In this document: positions 9,330 to 17,080 of the stretch, piece by piece
Layout: the number at the start of each line of letters is the position of its first letter
Numbering within the stretch: the first letter of the stretch is position 1
Source of the DNA: JAIRQK01 sp047974135
GTDB taxonomy: Bacteria > Campylobacterota > Campylobacteria > Campylobacterales > Campylobacteraceae
NCBI GenBank assembly: GCA_047974135.1
Contig: JBKECC010000008.1
Coordinates: 1-24,246, forward strand
Length of the DNA stretch: 24,246 nucleotides
Direction of reading: 5' to 3'
Program-made: the position numbers and the translations under genes
Notes under the pieces: generated by a model
Databases searched by the model: none
Told to the model about the DNA's origin: nothing
What the model saw: only the letters and a program-made list of their open reading frames with translations

Positions 9330-10003
9330 GATTGTAAACGGTTTAACTCTTCTTGCATTGAACTGTGTAAGTTTAAGAACCAATTTTCATCATCTTTTGG
9401 GTCAATGATGGGTAAAAATGAGATATCTAAAATACCTGAATTTATCTTTTTGTTTTTTGCATCAAAGATATTTTTTGCATTGTTTAGTACTACTGGTTGA
9501 ACTTTGATGTCAAGTTTTTCTGCTAAGATTTTAGCACCTTGTTGAAACTTTAAAAGGTTTTTTCCATCCCCTCTTGTTCCTTCTGGGAAGATGGCCAAAA
9601 CTCTGTTTTTCTCAAGTCTATCTTTTGCATCTTTTAGTAGTTTTACTATAGCTCTTTTGTCGCTTCTGTTTATGCTTATCATGTCTGAAAATTTTAGTGC
9701 ATAACTAAAGACTGGCACTTCAAATAACTCTTTTTTTGCACACCAACAGGTATCACACTCCAAAACACCTTCCATAACTACGATGTCAAGCATACTTTGA
9801 TGGTTTATGATAAGAAGTTTTGCTTCTTTGTCGAATGCACCTATAATATTTGGTTTGTAGCCAATAACCTTTTGTTGAAGTTTTCCCCAAGTAAATCTGA
9901 TATTTTTATGTTTTTTTCTAAAAAAAAACATAAAAGTTATTACGAGAAAAATAGTTATAACAAACTGTACACAATAGAGGTAAAATCTAATTTTTGATAG
10001 CAT
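9311..10003 (-). CDS. plsC: 1-acyl-sn-glycerol-3-phosphate acyltransferase, PlsC family
   Basis: This enzyme acylates lysophosphatidic acid to phosphatidic acid, the precursor of membrane phospholipids, at the inner face of the cytoplasmic membrane. The 230-residue protein begins with one hydrophobic segment (about residues 8-28). It has the catalytic HX4D motif in NHQSMLD (His68, Asp73), the acceptor-binding motif FPEGTR (139-144), and an INRSD segment near 111 that fits the third family block. The start at 10003 overlaps the end of the upstream SH3-like gene by 17 bases, which points to translational coupling as the last gene of the operon. The C-terminus ends LHVKN, encoded by a copy of the dispersed palindrome, so that motif has been accommodated in the coding tail. 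Exact acyl specificity cannot be read from sequence. Confidence 0.9.
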   Translation of the reverse strand: MLSKIRFYLYCVQFVITIFLVITFMFFFRKKHKNIRFTWGKLQQKVIGYKPNIIGAFDKEAKLLIINHQSMLDIVVMEGVLECDTCWCAKKELFEVPVFSYALKFSDMISINRSDKRAIVKLLKDAKDRLEKNRVLAIFPEGTRGDGKNLLKFQQGAKILAEKLDIKVQPVVLNNAKNIFDAKNKKINSGILDISFLPIIDPKDDENWFLNLHSSMQEELNRLQSLHVKN

Positions 10004-11051
10004 TCTCTTCTTTTATCCAGCCGATTCTTCCATTTGGAAGTAAAACTTTCATATATCCATTTTTACTTAACAATCTCTCAGCTTCTATAGCATTTTCAGT
10101 TACATAAAAGATAGTTGAACCTTGCATAGGAAGAAGATAAACACTCGTGTCTTTTAAAATGATGATATCGTTAAATGGGTTATTTATATAAGCTATGTAA
10201 ATTACAAGTGCTATGGCTGCTGCTATTAGAATTTTGAATCTCTTAAAATAAAATACAACTATCAAAATTAGGGCAACAACCCCAAGGGCTATGCTTTTAT
10301 ATAGGTTCATTTTACTTTTTTTAGGATTTATCTCGACGTGAGTACTCATTTCCTCTATTTTAAGCTCAATAGGAACCCTAACTTGTTCAAAAGAGTTTTT
10401 TTGAGTATTAAAGTAAGTAAACTCTAATGCTCGCTCAAAGTTTGGAACAAAAGTATTAAATTGTATCTTTTGAGAAGATGCTGTATTGCTAAGCATATTT
10501 ACAGTGCTATTGGACAATTTTTTTAAGCGAAAATCTTCTAAATTTCCAAGAGTTGTCTCAATCTCAACTGTTAATAAAATCAAAGCATCGTCATATCTGC
10601 TCGTGCTATAACTCTTTACATGTAAAGTTTTTGCTAAAACTCCAGAAAATTTATCATCAACATTTAGCTTTATGGATTCAATGCTTTGAGGTTGAAGCAC
10701 GGTTTTTTCAACAACTGCATTGTCTCTTTGAAGTTCAACCGTAAAACCAGCTAATGATTTTGTATTGTTTAAAACTTTTACATAAAACGTGTTGCTAAAT
10801 TGTCCTTTTTCATCTTTTATCCAAGGATTGTCAGCATTTAAAAGTTTATAATTTTTTGTATCTGTGAGTGTTGTTAAAATAGAATCATAATCGCTTCTTG
10901 TGATTACGCCATTTATGGTTATGGGGACTATTTCGTGTTTATAAACTCTTGTTGGCAAATCACCAAAATTTAAAAAAATAGATTTTGTTTGCGCAGGCAA
11001 ATTTATTACTACACAAACAAAAAGGAGTAGGGCTTTTAAAAAAAGTTTCAT
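9987..11051 (-). CDS. Exported membrane protein with C-terminal SH3-like domain
   Basis: This 354-residue protein has no established function that I recognise. It starts with a signal peptide (MKLFLKALLLFVCVVINLPAQ). A long extracytoplasmic region of beta-rich appearance follows (about 22-245). Two closely spaced membrane segments lie at about 252-269 and 274-289. The C-terminal 60 residues resemble a bacterial SH3 (SH3b) fold: KDTSVYLLPMQGSTIF, a short alpha stretch, then YMKVLLPNGRIGWIK. The middle hydrophobic pair would place the SH3-like tail on the same side as the N-terminal region, which is the periplasm if the signal peptide is cleaved. The start ATG overlaps the purQ stop by one base (TAATG) and the end overlaps plsC. 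A comparable gene sits beside purQ in Campylobacter jejuni as far as I recall, so the linkage appears conserved. A cell-envelope role is an inference. Confidence 0.7.
   Translation of the reverse strand: MKLFLKALLLFVCVVINLPAQTKSIFLNFGDLPTRVYKHEIVPITINGVITRSDYDSILTTLTDTKNYKLLNADNPWIKDEKGQFSNTFYVKVLNNTKSLAGFTVELQRDNAVVEKTVLQPQSIESIKLNVDDKFSGVLAKTLHVKSYSTSRYDDALILLTVEIETTLGNLEDFRLKKLSNSTVNMLSNTASSQKIQFNTFVPNFERALEFTYFNTQKNSFEQVRVPIELKIEEMSTHVEINPKKSKMNLYKSIALGVVALILIVVFYFKRFKILIAAAIALVIYIAYINNPFNDIIILKDTSVYLLPMQGSTIFYVTENAIEAERLLSKNGYMKVLLPNGRIGWIKEENAIKN
10615..10626. repeat. TTTACATGTAAA palindrome copy
   Basis: Full 12-base motif inside the SH3-like gene, encoding TLHVKS on the minus strand in the extracytoplasmic region. 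Confidence 0.85.
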
Positions 11052-11722
11052 TAACCGAGAAAACCTTTAAGCATTTTAACACCATCACTGCTTCCAAGAA
11101 CATCTTCCATGGCGCGTTCAGGGTGAGGCATAAGTCCAAAAATGTTTCTATTTTTATTGCAAATACCTGCAATATCTTCACATGAACCATTTGGATTATT
11201 TTCGTTTCCATCTTTATCACAATAAGTTAGAATGATTTGGTTATTGTCTTTTAGAGATTTTAAACCATCTTCACTACTAAAGTAGTTTCCATCTCCATGA
11301 GCTATAGGAACATTTAAAATATCTCCAACTTTTAGTTTTGACAAAAATTTATTGTTATTGTCAACCACTTTTAAGTGTTGAAATTTTGAGATAAAGTGTA
11401 AGTTTTTGTTTTTAATCATTGCACCAGGAAGCAGGGCAGTTTCAAGTAAGATTTGAAAGCCATTACAAATTCCTAGCACATATCCGCCTTTGTTTGCAAA
11501 ATCTATAACAGATTTCATGATAGGTGAAAACTTAGCAATCGCAGCACATCTTAGATAATCTCCATAACTAAAACCACCAGGAAGCACAACTAGGTCAACT
11601 CCTTTTGGTAAGGTGTCATTTTTATGCCAAACAACCTCTACACTTTTGCCTAAAAGCTCAAATGCCCACTTTGTGTCGTTATCGCAGTTTGTTCCGGGAA
11701 ATACTACAACAGCTACTTTCAT
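11051..11722 (-). CDS. purQ: Phosphoribosylformylglycinamidine synthase, glutaminase subunit
   Basis: PurQ releases ammonia from glutamine and passes it to PurL for step four of purine synthesis (FGAR to FGAM). The 223-residue class I glutamine amidotransferase has the nucleophile Cys86 in LGICNGFQIL, the oxyanion-region VLPGGFSYGDYLR (46-58), and the His200/Glu202 pair in GLMPHPERA. Length is that of the stand-alone subunit, found with small PurL and PurS, not the large fused enzyme of E. coli. Its ATG overlaps the purS stop (ATGA, 11719-11722), so the two are translationally coupled. The following gene begins in the stop codon of purQ. Confidence 0.97.
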   Translation of the reverse strand: MKVAVVVFPGTNCDNDTKWAFELLGKSVEVVWHKNDTLPKGVDLVVLPGGFSYGDYLRCAAIAKFSPIMKSVIDFANKGGYVLGICNGFQILLETALLPGAMIKNKNLHFISKFQHLKVVDNNNKFLSKLKVGDILNVPIAHGDGNYFSSEDGLKSLKDNNQIILTYCDKDGNENNPNGSCEDIAGICNKNRNIFGLMPHPERAMEDVLGSSDGVKMLKGFLG

Positions 11723-11958
11723 TTTATCTCTATTTTAAAATCTTCGATAACGGTATTTGCAAGCAACTCTTCACACATTAGTTTTGCATCTTTTAACGCT
11801 TTTTCTTTATCGTTTTCTTTTACATGTAAAACTATCTGTTTTCCGATTCTAACACTTTCAATACCATTAAATCCAAGAGAGCTAAGCGCGTGATGAACGG
11901 CTTTTCCTTGTGGGTCTAAAACACCATTTTTGAGCTTTACGTTAACTACGATTTCCAT
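11719..11958 (-). CDS. purS: Phosphoribosylformylglycinamidine synthase subunit PurS
   Basis: PurS is the small bridging subunit that docks PurQ on PurL. The 79-residue product has the family pattern: an N-terminal strand (VVNVKLKNGVLDPQGKAV), HHALSSLGFNGIESVRIGK, and a second strand with LHVKENDKEKAL, giving the expected beta-alpha-beta fold. It starts 6 bases after the purC stop, with only a weak Shine-Dalgarno (AAAGGC inside the purC end), and overlaps purQ by four bases. A TTTACATGTAAA motif (11819-11830) encodes the VLHVK segment. Confidence 0.95.
   Translation of the reverse strand: MEIVVNVKLKNGVLDPQGKAVHHALSSLGFNGIESVRIGKQIVLHVKENDKEKALKDAKLMCEELLANTVIEDFKIEIK
11819..11830. repeat. 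TTTACATGTAAA palindrome copy
   Basis: Full motif inside purS, read as LHVK on the minus strand. It is notable because purS is only 240 bases long. Confidence 0.85.
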
Positions 11959-11964
11959 TGTTGA

Positions 11965-12678
11965 TTATGCCTTTAAAATTCTTTTTAAAACTTCTTCATA
12001 CGCTACTTTAACTGCACCAATACTTTGGCGAAATCTATCTTTGTCAAGTTTTTCATTTGTGTGAACATCCCAAAAACGGCAGCTATCAGGACTTATCTCA
12101 TCTGAGAGTAAAATGTTTCCATCTTTGTCAACTCCAAACTCAACTTTAAAATCAACAAGTTTTAAATCTCTCTCAAAGAAGAAAGGTTTTAATACATCAT
12201 TTATCTTTCTACCAAGTGCTCTTAGGGTTTCAAGGTCACTTCTATCTTTTACAAGTTTTAAGATTAAGCAGTGGTCATCATTTATAAGCGGATCGCCAAG
12301 GGCGTCATCTTTATAGTAAAACTCAACTAAAGTAAAAGGTAAAACATCCCCTTCTTTTATACCAAGTCTTTTTGAAAGTGAGCCAGTTGCGATGTTTCTT
12401 ACAACAACTTCGATTGGCATGATTTTCACTTTTTTGATAAGTTGAGAGTTCTCATTTATAGTTTTTACAAGGTGAGTTTTGATACCGTGTTTTTCTAGCA
12501 GGTGAAATAACTCAGTACTGATTTTGCAGTTCAATGCACCTTTTCCAGCTTCATTTCCTCTTTTTTCAGCATTGAACGCTGTTAAATCATCTTTAAATTC
12601 ACTAATTAAAAGATTTGCATCTTCTGTTTTGTATAACTTTTTGCCCTTGCCTTCATACAATAATTCACATTTTTGCAT
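11965..12678 (-). CDS. purC: Phosphoribosylaminoimidazole-succinocarboxamide synthase (SAICAR synthetase)
   Basis: PurC joins aspartate to CAIR with ATP, step eight of purine synthesis. The 237-residue protein shows the nucleotide loop LLYEGKGKKLYKTED near the N-terminus, EVVVRNIATGSLSKR near residue 95, DFKVEFGVDKDG near 180 and the SAICAR synthetase signature LSDEISPDSCRFWD near 200. The length is typical of the bacterial single-domain enzyme. The ATG has AAGGA 7 bases upstream. It begins 11 bases after the ctpA stop and leads into purS, so it belongs to the same transcript. Confidence 0.97.
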   Translation of the reverse strand: MQKCELLYEGKGKKLYKTEDANLLISEFKDDLTAFNAEKRGNEAGKGALNCKISTELFHLLEKHGIKTHLVKTINENSQLIKKVKIMPIEVVVRNIATGSLSKRLGIKEGDVLPFTLVEFYYKDDALGDPLINDDHCLILKLVKDRSDLETLRALGRKINDVLKPFFFERDLKLVDFKVEFGVDKDGNILLSDEISPDSCRFWDVHTNEKLDKDRFRQSIGAVKVAYEEVLKRILKA

Positions 12679-12689
12679 GTAATTTCCTT

Positions 12690-14036
12690 TTACTTTTGAG
12701 ATGTTAAATTTAAAACTTTGATAATATCAATAGCACTTTTGAGTTGTAAATCTTTTAAAACAATATTTGAAGAGATAATCTCTTTTGATTTGTTGTCATC
12801 ACCTTTTGTGTCATTTGATGAAGTTGTGTTTGTTGCTACATTTTTTGCAGTTGTATTGCTGCTTACTTTGTCTAGTTCACCCTCTAAATGTTTTTTCAAA
12901 TCTACCTCTTTGATTGAAAAATCATTCTCATCATGTGGAACGCTTCCTGGATAAACTGTAACATCAGGTTCAACGCCAGTTGCTTGTATGGTTCTTCCAG
13001 ATGGTAGGTAATATCGTGCGATTGTAAGTCTTATAGCTTCAGTGTCAGAGACTGGAAGTACTGCTTGAACGCTACCTTTTCCAAATGTTTGTTCTCCAAC
13101 TATGATAGCTCGTTTATGATCTTGCAAAGAGCCACTTACGATTTCGCTTGCACTTGCACTTCCACCATTTACTAAAACAACAAGAGATTTATCTGTAATC
13201 ATTCCTTTTTTTGCACTAAATACTATATCTTCAGATTTTTCTCTTCCTTTTTGAGAAACTATAGTTCCGTTATCAACAAAAAGATCTGTTAATTTTACCG
13301 CTTGGTCAAGAAGTCCTCCTGGGTTATTTCTTAAATCCATGATAACACCAGTTATATTTTTGTGTTTACTGAAAACTTCTTTTGTTTTTGTTTCAACATT
13401 TTTATCAAAGTTTGTGATTCTAAGATATAAGATATTTTCACCTTCAATCATTCTGCTGTAAACTGATTCAACCTTTATCATATCTCTCTCTAGATTAAAG
13501 ATAAGAGGTTTTTGCTCACCTTTTCTAACAATCGTCAAAGTTACTTTTGTTTTTGGTTTACCTCTCATAAGAGTAACTGCTTCATCAATCGTCATATTTA
13601 GAGTTGAAGTATCATCAATCTTCAAGATAATATCTCCAGATTTTATGCCAGCTCTGTCTGCTGGAGTATCTTCTATAGGAGCTATAACAGTAACAGCACC
13701 ATCTTTCATGCCTATAGTAAAGCCAATACCACCAAACTCACCATCAGTTTGAACTTTTAAGCTTTCAAATTTTTTACTATCAAGATAACCAGAGTGTGCA
13801 TCAAGGTTTGATATGAGTCCCTCAATAGATTTGTTTATAATTTCTGAAATTGTTAAATCATCAACGTAATACTGTTCAACGGTTCCTACGATTTTTGTGT
13901 ATTTTGCTAATGCATCAAGTCTTGATTCTTTTGTTTTGTTTGTAGTGTTTGAATTTACCGCTGTTGTGCCAAGCAAAATTGTTGAGCCAAGAAGTGTGAA
14001 AAGAAAGCCACAAACAGCAAGTTTTTTATTTCTCAT
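12690..14036 (-). CDS. ctpA: Carboxy-terminal processing protease, S41 family with PDZ domain
   Basis: This is a periplasmic or membrane-tethered serine protease that trims protein C-termini. The 448-residue protein has an N-terminal export signal or anchor (residues 6-26) and an S41 N-terminal helix region with YYVDD and LDAHSGYLD. A PDZ domain covers about 97-172 (GGIGFTIG, then ADRAGIKSGDIILKID). The S41 catalytic core follows, with RNNPGG (236-241), the nucleophile Ser295 in NGGSASASE and Lys320 in FGKGSVQ. The 25-residue Ser-Lys spacing matches the Prc/CtpA dyad. The tail after residue 390 is Asn/Thr/Ser/Lys-rich and low in complexity. It is first in the operon, with a TATAAT upstream. 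Substrates are unknown; cell-wall hydrolase or lipoprotein turnover is common in the family. Confidence 0.93.
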   Translation of the reverse strand: MRNKKLAVCGFLFTLLGSTILLGTTAVNSNTTNKTKESRLDALAKYTKIVGTVEQYYVDDLTISEIINKSIEGLISNLDAHSGYLDSKKFESLKVQTDGEFGGIGFTIGMKDGAVTVIAPIEDTPADRAGIKSGDIILKIDDTSTLNMTIDEAVTLMRGKPKTKVTLTIVRKGEQKPLIFNLERDMIKVESVYSRMIEGENILYLRITNFDKNVETKTKEVFSKHKNITGVIMDLRNNPGGLLDQAVKLTDLFVDNGTIVSQKGREKSEDIVFSAKKGMITDKSLVVLVNGGSASASEIVSGSLQDHKRAIIVGEQTFGKGSVQAVLPVSDTEAIRLTIARYYLPSGRTIQATGVEPDVTVYPGSVPHDENDFSIKEVDLKKHLEGELDKVSSNTTAKNVATNTTSSNDTKGDDNKSKEIISSNIVLKDLQLKSAIDIIKVLNLTSQK

Positions 14037-14071
14037 TGTGTATAAGTTCCCCTAATAATTTTAAAGGAGTG

Positions 14072-14077
14072 ATTATA
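14072..14077 (-). promoter_or_regulatory. -10 box of the ctpA-pur-plsC operon
   Basis: The minus strand reads CGTATAATCAC, with TATAAT 35 bases upstream of the ctpA ATG and an AGGGGA ribosome site (rather distant, about 11 bases) in between. No clear -35 is visible; the upstream sequence is T-rich. Confidence 0.5.
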
Positions 14078-14160
14078 CGAAAAATTGCCTAAAATATAAG
14101 TTAAGAAAGCAATTTTGAAATAAGTAGTAGCAATAACTATAACAAAAATTATGCAATATA

Positions 14161-14181
14161 CTTGACATTAAGTGACTAAAG
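14161..14181. promoter_or_regulatory. HAIR-like inverted repeat (putative HspR operator) over the clpB promoter
   Basis: CTTGACA-N7-ACTAAAG matches the HspR-binding HAIR consensus CTTGAGT-N7-ACTCAAG at 11 of 14 positions with exact spacing, and covers the -35 box and part of the spacer. HspR is a known heat-shock repressor in Campylobacter and Helicobacter, and clpB is a typical target. The binding itself is inferred. Confidence 0.55.
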
Positions 14182-14191
14182 GTTGTATAAT
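14162..14191 (+). promoter_or_regulatory. Consensus sigma-70 promoter of clpB
   Basis: TTGACA (14162-14167) and TATAAT (14186-14191) are separated by 18 bases. Both hexamers are perfect consensus, unusual in a group where -35 boxes are normally absent. The transcript would start near 14198, about 25 bases before the ATG, with AGGAG at 14211-14215. Confidence 0.8.
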
Positions 14192-14222
14192 AAACATTAA
14201 TTAAAAAAATAGGAGAAAATTT

Positions 14223-16796
14223 ATGAAAAATATATTTGAAAAATTAACTCATCAAATGACAGCAACGCTAGAGAGTGCAGTATCTTTAGCACTTCATTCA
14301 AAAAATGCCGAAGTAAAACCTTTACATGTAATATGGGCACTGCTTACAAATACAAGTTCTATATTAAATCAGATTTTTAACAAAATGAATATAGATAAAA
14401 GTGCTTTTGAGTTGGAGATAAAAAGCGAAGTTGAAAAATTTGCCAAAACATCATCTTTAACAAAAGAGAGTATTAAACTTTCCCGCGAACTTGTTGATAG
14501 CTTGCAAAGTAGTGAAGGGCTTATGAGTGAACTTGGAGATAGTTACTTGGCCGTTGATACTTGGATTTTAACCATTTTGGAAAATAGCGAAATAAAAAAA
14601 CTTTTTGCAAAATATATTGATATTTTAGAACTCAGAAAAACCATACAATCCTTGCGAGCAGGAAGAAGTATAGACAAACAAACAGCAGATGAAAATTTAG
14701 AAGCTTTGTCAAAATATGGTATCGATTTAACTGCAAGAGCAAGAGAAAACAAACTTGATCCTGTTATAGGTAGAGATGAAGAGATAACAAGAATGATGCA
14801 GATATTAATCCGCAAAACAAAAAACAATCCTATTTTACTTGGAGAACCAGGAACTGGAAAAACTGCTATAGTTGAAGGGTTGGCACAAAAAATAGTAAAT
14901 GGTGAAGTTCCTATATCTTTGCAAAATAGACGCGTAATAGCACTTGATATGAGTGCATTAATCGCTGGTGCAAAATATAGAGGTGAATTTGAAGATAGAC
15001 TAAAATCAGTAATTGATGAAGTAAAACAAGTTGGTGATGTTGTACTTTTTATAGATGAGATACACACTATAGTTGGAGCAGGAGCAAGCGAAGGAAGTAT
15101 GGACGCTGCAAATATCCTAAAACCTGCACTTGCGCGTGGTGAACTTCACGCGGTTGGTGCTACAACTTTAAAAGAATATAGAAAATATTTTGAAAAAGAT
15201 ACAGCTCTGCAAAGACGTTTTCAGCCAATTACTGTAAATGAGCCAAGCATAAATGAAGCGTTGCAAATTTTAAGAGGTATCAAAGATAAGCTTGAAGCTC
15301 ACCATAACGTAACTATCATGGATAGTGCTTTAGTTGCAGCAGCAAAGCTTTCAAGTAGATATATAACTGATAGATTTTTGCCAGATAAAGCGATAGATTT
15401 GATAGATGAAGCAGCAGCAGAGCTTAAAATGCAAATAGAAAGCGAGCCAACAGAACTTAGTCGCATCAAAAGAGTTATCAGCTCTTTACATGTAGAAAAA
15501 GAAGCTCTTAAAATGGAAGATAGTAAGAAAAATGAAGACAGACTAAAAGAGATAGAAAAAGAGTTGGCAAATGCAGATGAAAAAAGAAGAGCACTAGAAG
15601 GGCAATTTGAAAATGAAAAAGATGTATTCAATAAGCTCTCAAATATTAAAACAGATGTAGACGCTTTAAAAAGAGATGCAGAACTTGCAAAAAGAAATAG
15701 CGATTTTAACAAAGCTGCTGAAATTGAGTATGGAAAAATACCAGCACTTTTAAATGAAGAAAAAGCTCTAAATGCAACTTGGGCAAAAATGTTAGAGAGC
15801 GGGACTCTGCTTAAAAATCATGTAGATGAAGAGATGATAGCAAGTATTGTAAGTAAGTGGACAGGGATACCAGTAAATAAAATGCTTACAACCGAAAAGG
15901 AAAAAGTTTTACATATTGAAGAGCATTTACAAAAAGAGGTGGTTGGGCAAGATGCTGCAATTCACGCTATTGGCCGTGCCATTAAAAGAAACAAGGCAGG
16001 ACTTAGTGAGCAAAATAAACCAATCGGTAGCTTTTTGTTTTTAGGGCCAACAGGAGTTGGTAAAACTCAAAGTGCAAAAGCTTTAGCAAAGTTTTTGTTT
16101 GATGATGAAAAATCTCTAATTCGTTTTGATATGAGTGAGTACATGGAAAAACACGCAACTTCAAGGCTTGTTGGTGCACCTCCTGGATATGTTGGATATG
16201 AAGAAGGCGGACAATTAACAGAGGCAGTAAGAAGAAAACCTTACAGCGTTGTACTTTTTGATGAGATAGAAAAGGCACATCCTGATGTTTTTAACATTTT
16301 ACTTCAAGTTTTAGATGATGGAAGACTCACAGACAACAAAGGAGTTACGGTTGATTTTAAAAATACAATCATCATCTTAACTTCAAATATTGCAAGTTCA
16401 AAGATTATGACTTATGAGGGTGAAGAGAGAAGAAATGCTGTTATGAATGAACTCAAACTTCATTTTAAACCAGAGTTTTTAAACAGACTTGATGATATTG
16501 TTATCTTTAATCCTTTAAGCGAAGATGGACTTAGAGAGATTGTATTTATTATGTTCAAAGATATAAATAGAAAACTTGAAAATAGAAATATTAAAGCTAC
16601 ACTCAGTAAAGATGCGGCTGCTCTCATCGCCGAAGCTGGATTTGACGCGGTTTATGGTGCAAGACCGCTTAAACGTGCACTTTATGAATTAGTTGAAGAT
16701 AGGCTTGCTGAGCTTATTTTAGAAGATAAAATAGTTGATGGTGATAGTATTTTGATAGATGCAAAAAACGGCAAAATCGAGATAACTAAACAATAA
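14223..16796 (+). CDS. clpB: ATP-dependent disaggregase ClpB
   Basis: ClpB is a hexameric AAA+ chaperone that pulls proteins out of aggregates together with DnaK/DnaJ/GrpE. The 857-residue length is normal. Domains in order: Clp N-domain (about 1-145), first AAA+ module with Walker A GEPGTGKT (207-214) and Walker B VVLFIDEIH, the charged coiled-coil middle domain that distinguishes ClpB from ClpA (about 395-520, rich in Lys/Glu and Ala), and a second AAA+ module with GPTGVGKT (about 609-616), VVLFDEIEKAHPDV and the arginine-finger region FKPEFLNRLDD. The pore-loop tyrosine segments are present (GAKYRGEFEDR, GAPPGYVGYEEGG). AGGAG lies 7 bases before the ATG. It is monocistronic between its own promoter and a strong terminator. 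Two palindrome copies lie inside: PLHV (14321) and a degenerate SLHV (15485). Confidence 0.97.
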   Translation: MKNIFEKLTHQMTATLESAVSLALHSKNAEVKPLHVIWALLTNTSSILNQIFNKMNIDKSAFELEIKSEVEKFAKTSSLTKESIKLSRELVDSLQSSEGLMSELGDSYLAVDTWILTILENSEIKKLFAKYIDILELRKTIQSLRAGRSIDKQTADENLEALSKYGIDLTARARENKLDPVIGRDEEITRMMQILIRKTKNNPILLGEPGTGKTAIVEGLAQKIVNGEVPISLQNRRVIALDMSALIAGAKYRGEFEDRLKSVIDEVKQVGDVVLFIDEIHTIVGAGASEGSMDAANILKPALARGELHAVGATTLKEYRKYFEKDTALQRRFQPITVNEPSINEALQILRGIKDKLEAHHNVTIMDSALVAAAKLSSRYITDRFLPDKAIDLIDEAAAELKMQIESEPTELSRIKRVISSLHVEKEALKMEDSKKNEDRLKEIEKELANADEKRRALEGQFENEKDVFNKLSNIKTDVDALKRDAELAKRNSDFNKAAEIEYGKIPALLNEEKALNATWAKMLESGTLLKNHVDEEMIASIVSKWTGIPVNKMLTTEKEKVLHIEEHLQKEVVGQDAAIHAIGRAIKRNKAGLSEQNKPIGSFLFLGPTGVGKTQSAKALAKFLFDDEKSLIRFDMSEYMEKHATSRLVGAPPGYVGYEEGGQLTEAVRRKPYSVVLFDEIEKAHPDVFNILLQVLDDGRLTDNKGVTVDFKNTIIILTSNIASSKIMTYEGEERRNAVMNELKLHFKPEFLNRLDDIVIFNPLSEDGLREIVFIMFKDINRKLENRNIKATLSKDAAALIAEAGFDAVYGARPLKRALYELVEDRLAELILEDKIVDGDSILIDAKNGKIEITKQ
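14321..14331. repeat. TTTACATGTAA palindrome copy
   Basis: Eleven-base match in the N-domain part of clpB, encoding PLHVIW on the plus strand. Confidence 0.75.
15485..15494. repeat. Degenerate TTTACATGTA copy
   Basis: Ten-base match (next base G) in the middle domain of clpB, encoding SLHVEK in the same Leu-His-Val frame. Confidence 0.5.
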
Positions 16797-16809
16797 ACTA
16801 TTAAAATAT

Positions 16810-16847
16810 ACTCTTACATGTAAACACTTTTGCATGTAAGAGTTTTT
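16810..16847 (+). terminator. clpB terminator built from two copies of the palindrome
   Basis: ACTCTTACATGTAAA (16810-16824) pairs with TTTGCATGTAAGAGT (16829-16843): 15 pairs counting one G-U, with a 4-base loop (CACT). It is followed by TTTTT (the last stem T onward, 16843-16847), 14 bases after the clpB stop. The left arm carries the TTACATGTAA core and the right arm a one-base variant. Confidence 0.9.
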
Positions 16848-16905
16848 AAGCGCAACTTTTCACCCCAAAATAGCACTATTTATAACCACTTAAGCAATAC
16901 TTAGT

Positions 16906-16911
16906 TAAAAT
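16906..16911 (+). promoter_or_regulatory. Possible -10 box of the rpmH operon
   Basis: TAAAAT lies 34 bases upstream of the rpmH ATG, with a T/A-rich region before it and an AAAGGGA ribosome site after it. There is no obvious -35. Confidence 0.35.
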
Positions 16912-16945
16912 CATCAGCTTAATTTAATTTTATAAAGGGATTTTG

Positions 16946-17080
16946 ATGAAAAGAACTTATCAACCACACAATACTCCAAAGAAGAGAACTCACGGCTTTC
17001 GTGCAAGAATGAAAACTAAAAACGGAAGAAAAGTTATCAATGCAAGACGTGCAAAAGGTAGAAGCAGATTGGCAGTTTAA
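16946..17080 (+). CDS. rpmH: 50S ribosomal protein L34
   Basis: This 44-residue, Arg/Lys-rich protein (starts MKRTYQPHNTPKKRTHGF, ends GRSRLAV) matches L34 over its full length. L34 is a small protein of the large ribosomal subunit. The ATG has AAAGGGA 5 bases upstream. It heads the classic rpmH-rnpA-yidD-yidC order. Its TAA stop (17078-17080) overlaps by two bases a TTA in the rnpA frame that may mark the original rnpA start. Confidence 0.97.
   Translation: MKRTYQPHNTPKKRTHGFRARMKTKNGRKVINARRAKGRSRLAV

Noticed and set aside
12673..12682. TGCATGTAAT at the purC start as another motif copy
   Set aside because: It has G for A in the core and mismatched flanks; its CATG is partly the start codon complement, so chance is sufficient.
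16797..16945. Replication origin or DnaA boxes near rpmH
   Set aside because: rpmH often lies near oriC in other bacteria, but there is no dnaA, no cluster of TTATCCACA-like boxes and no AT-rich unwinding array here.
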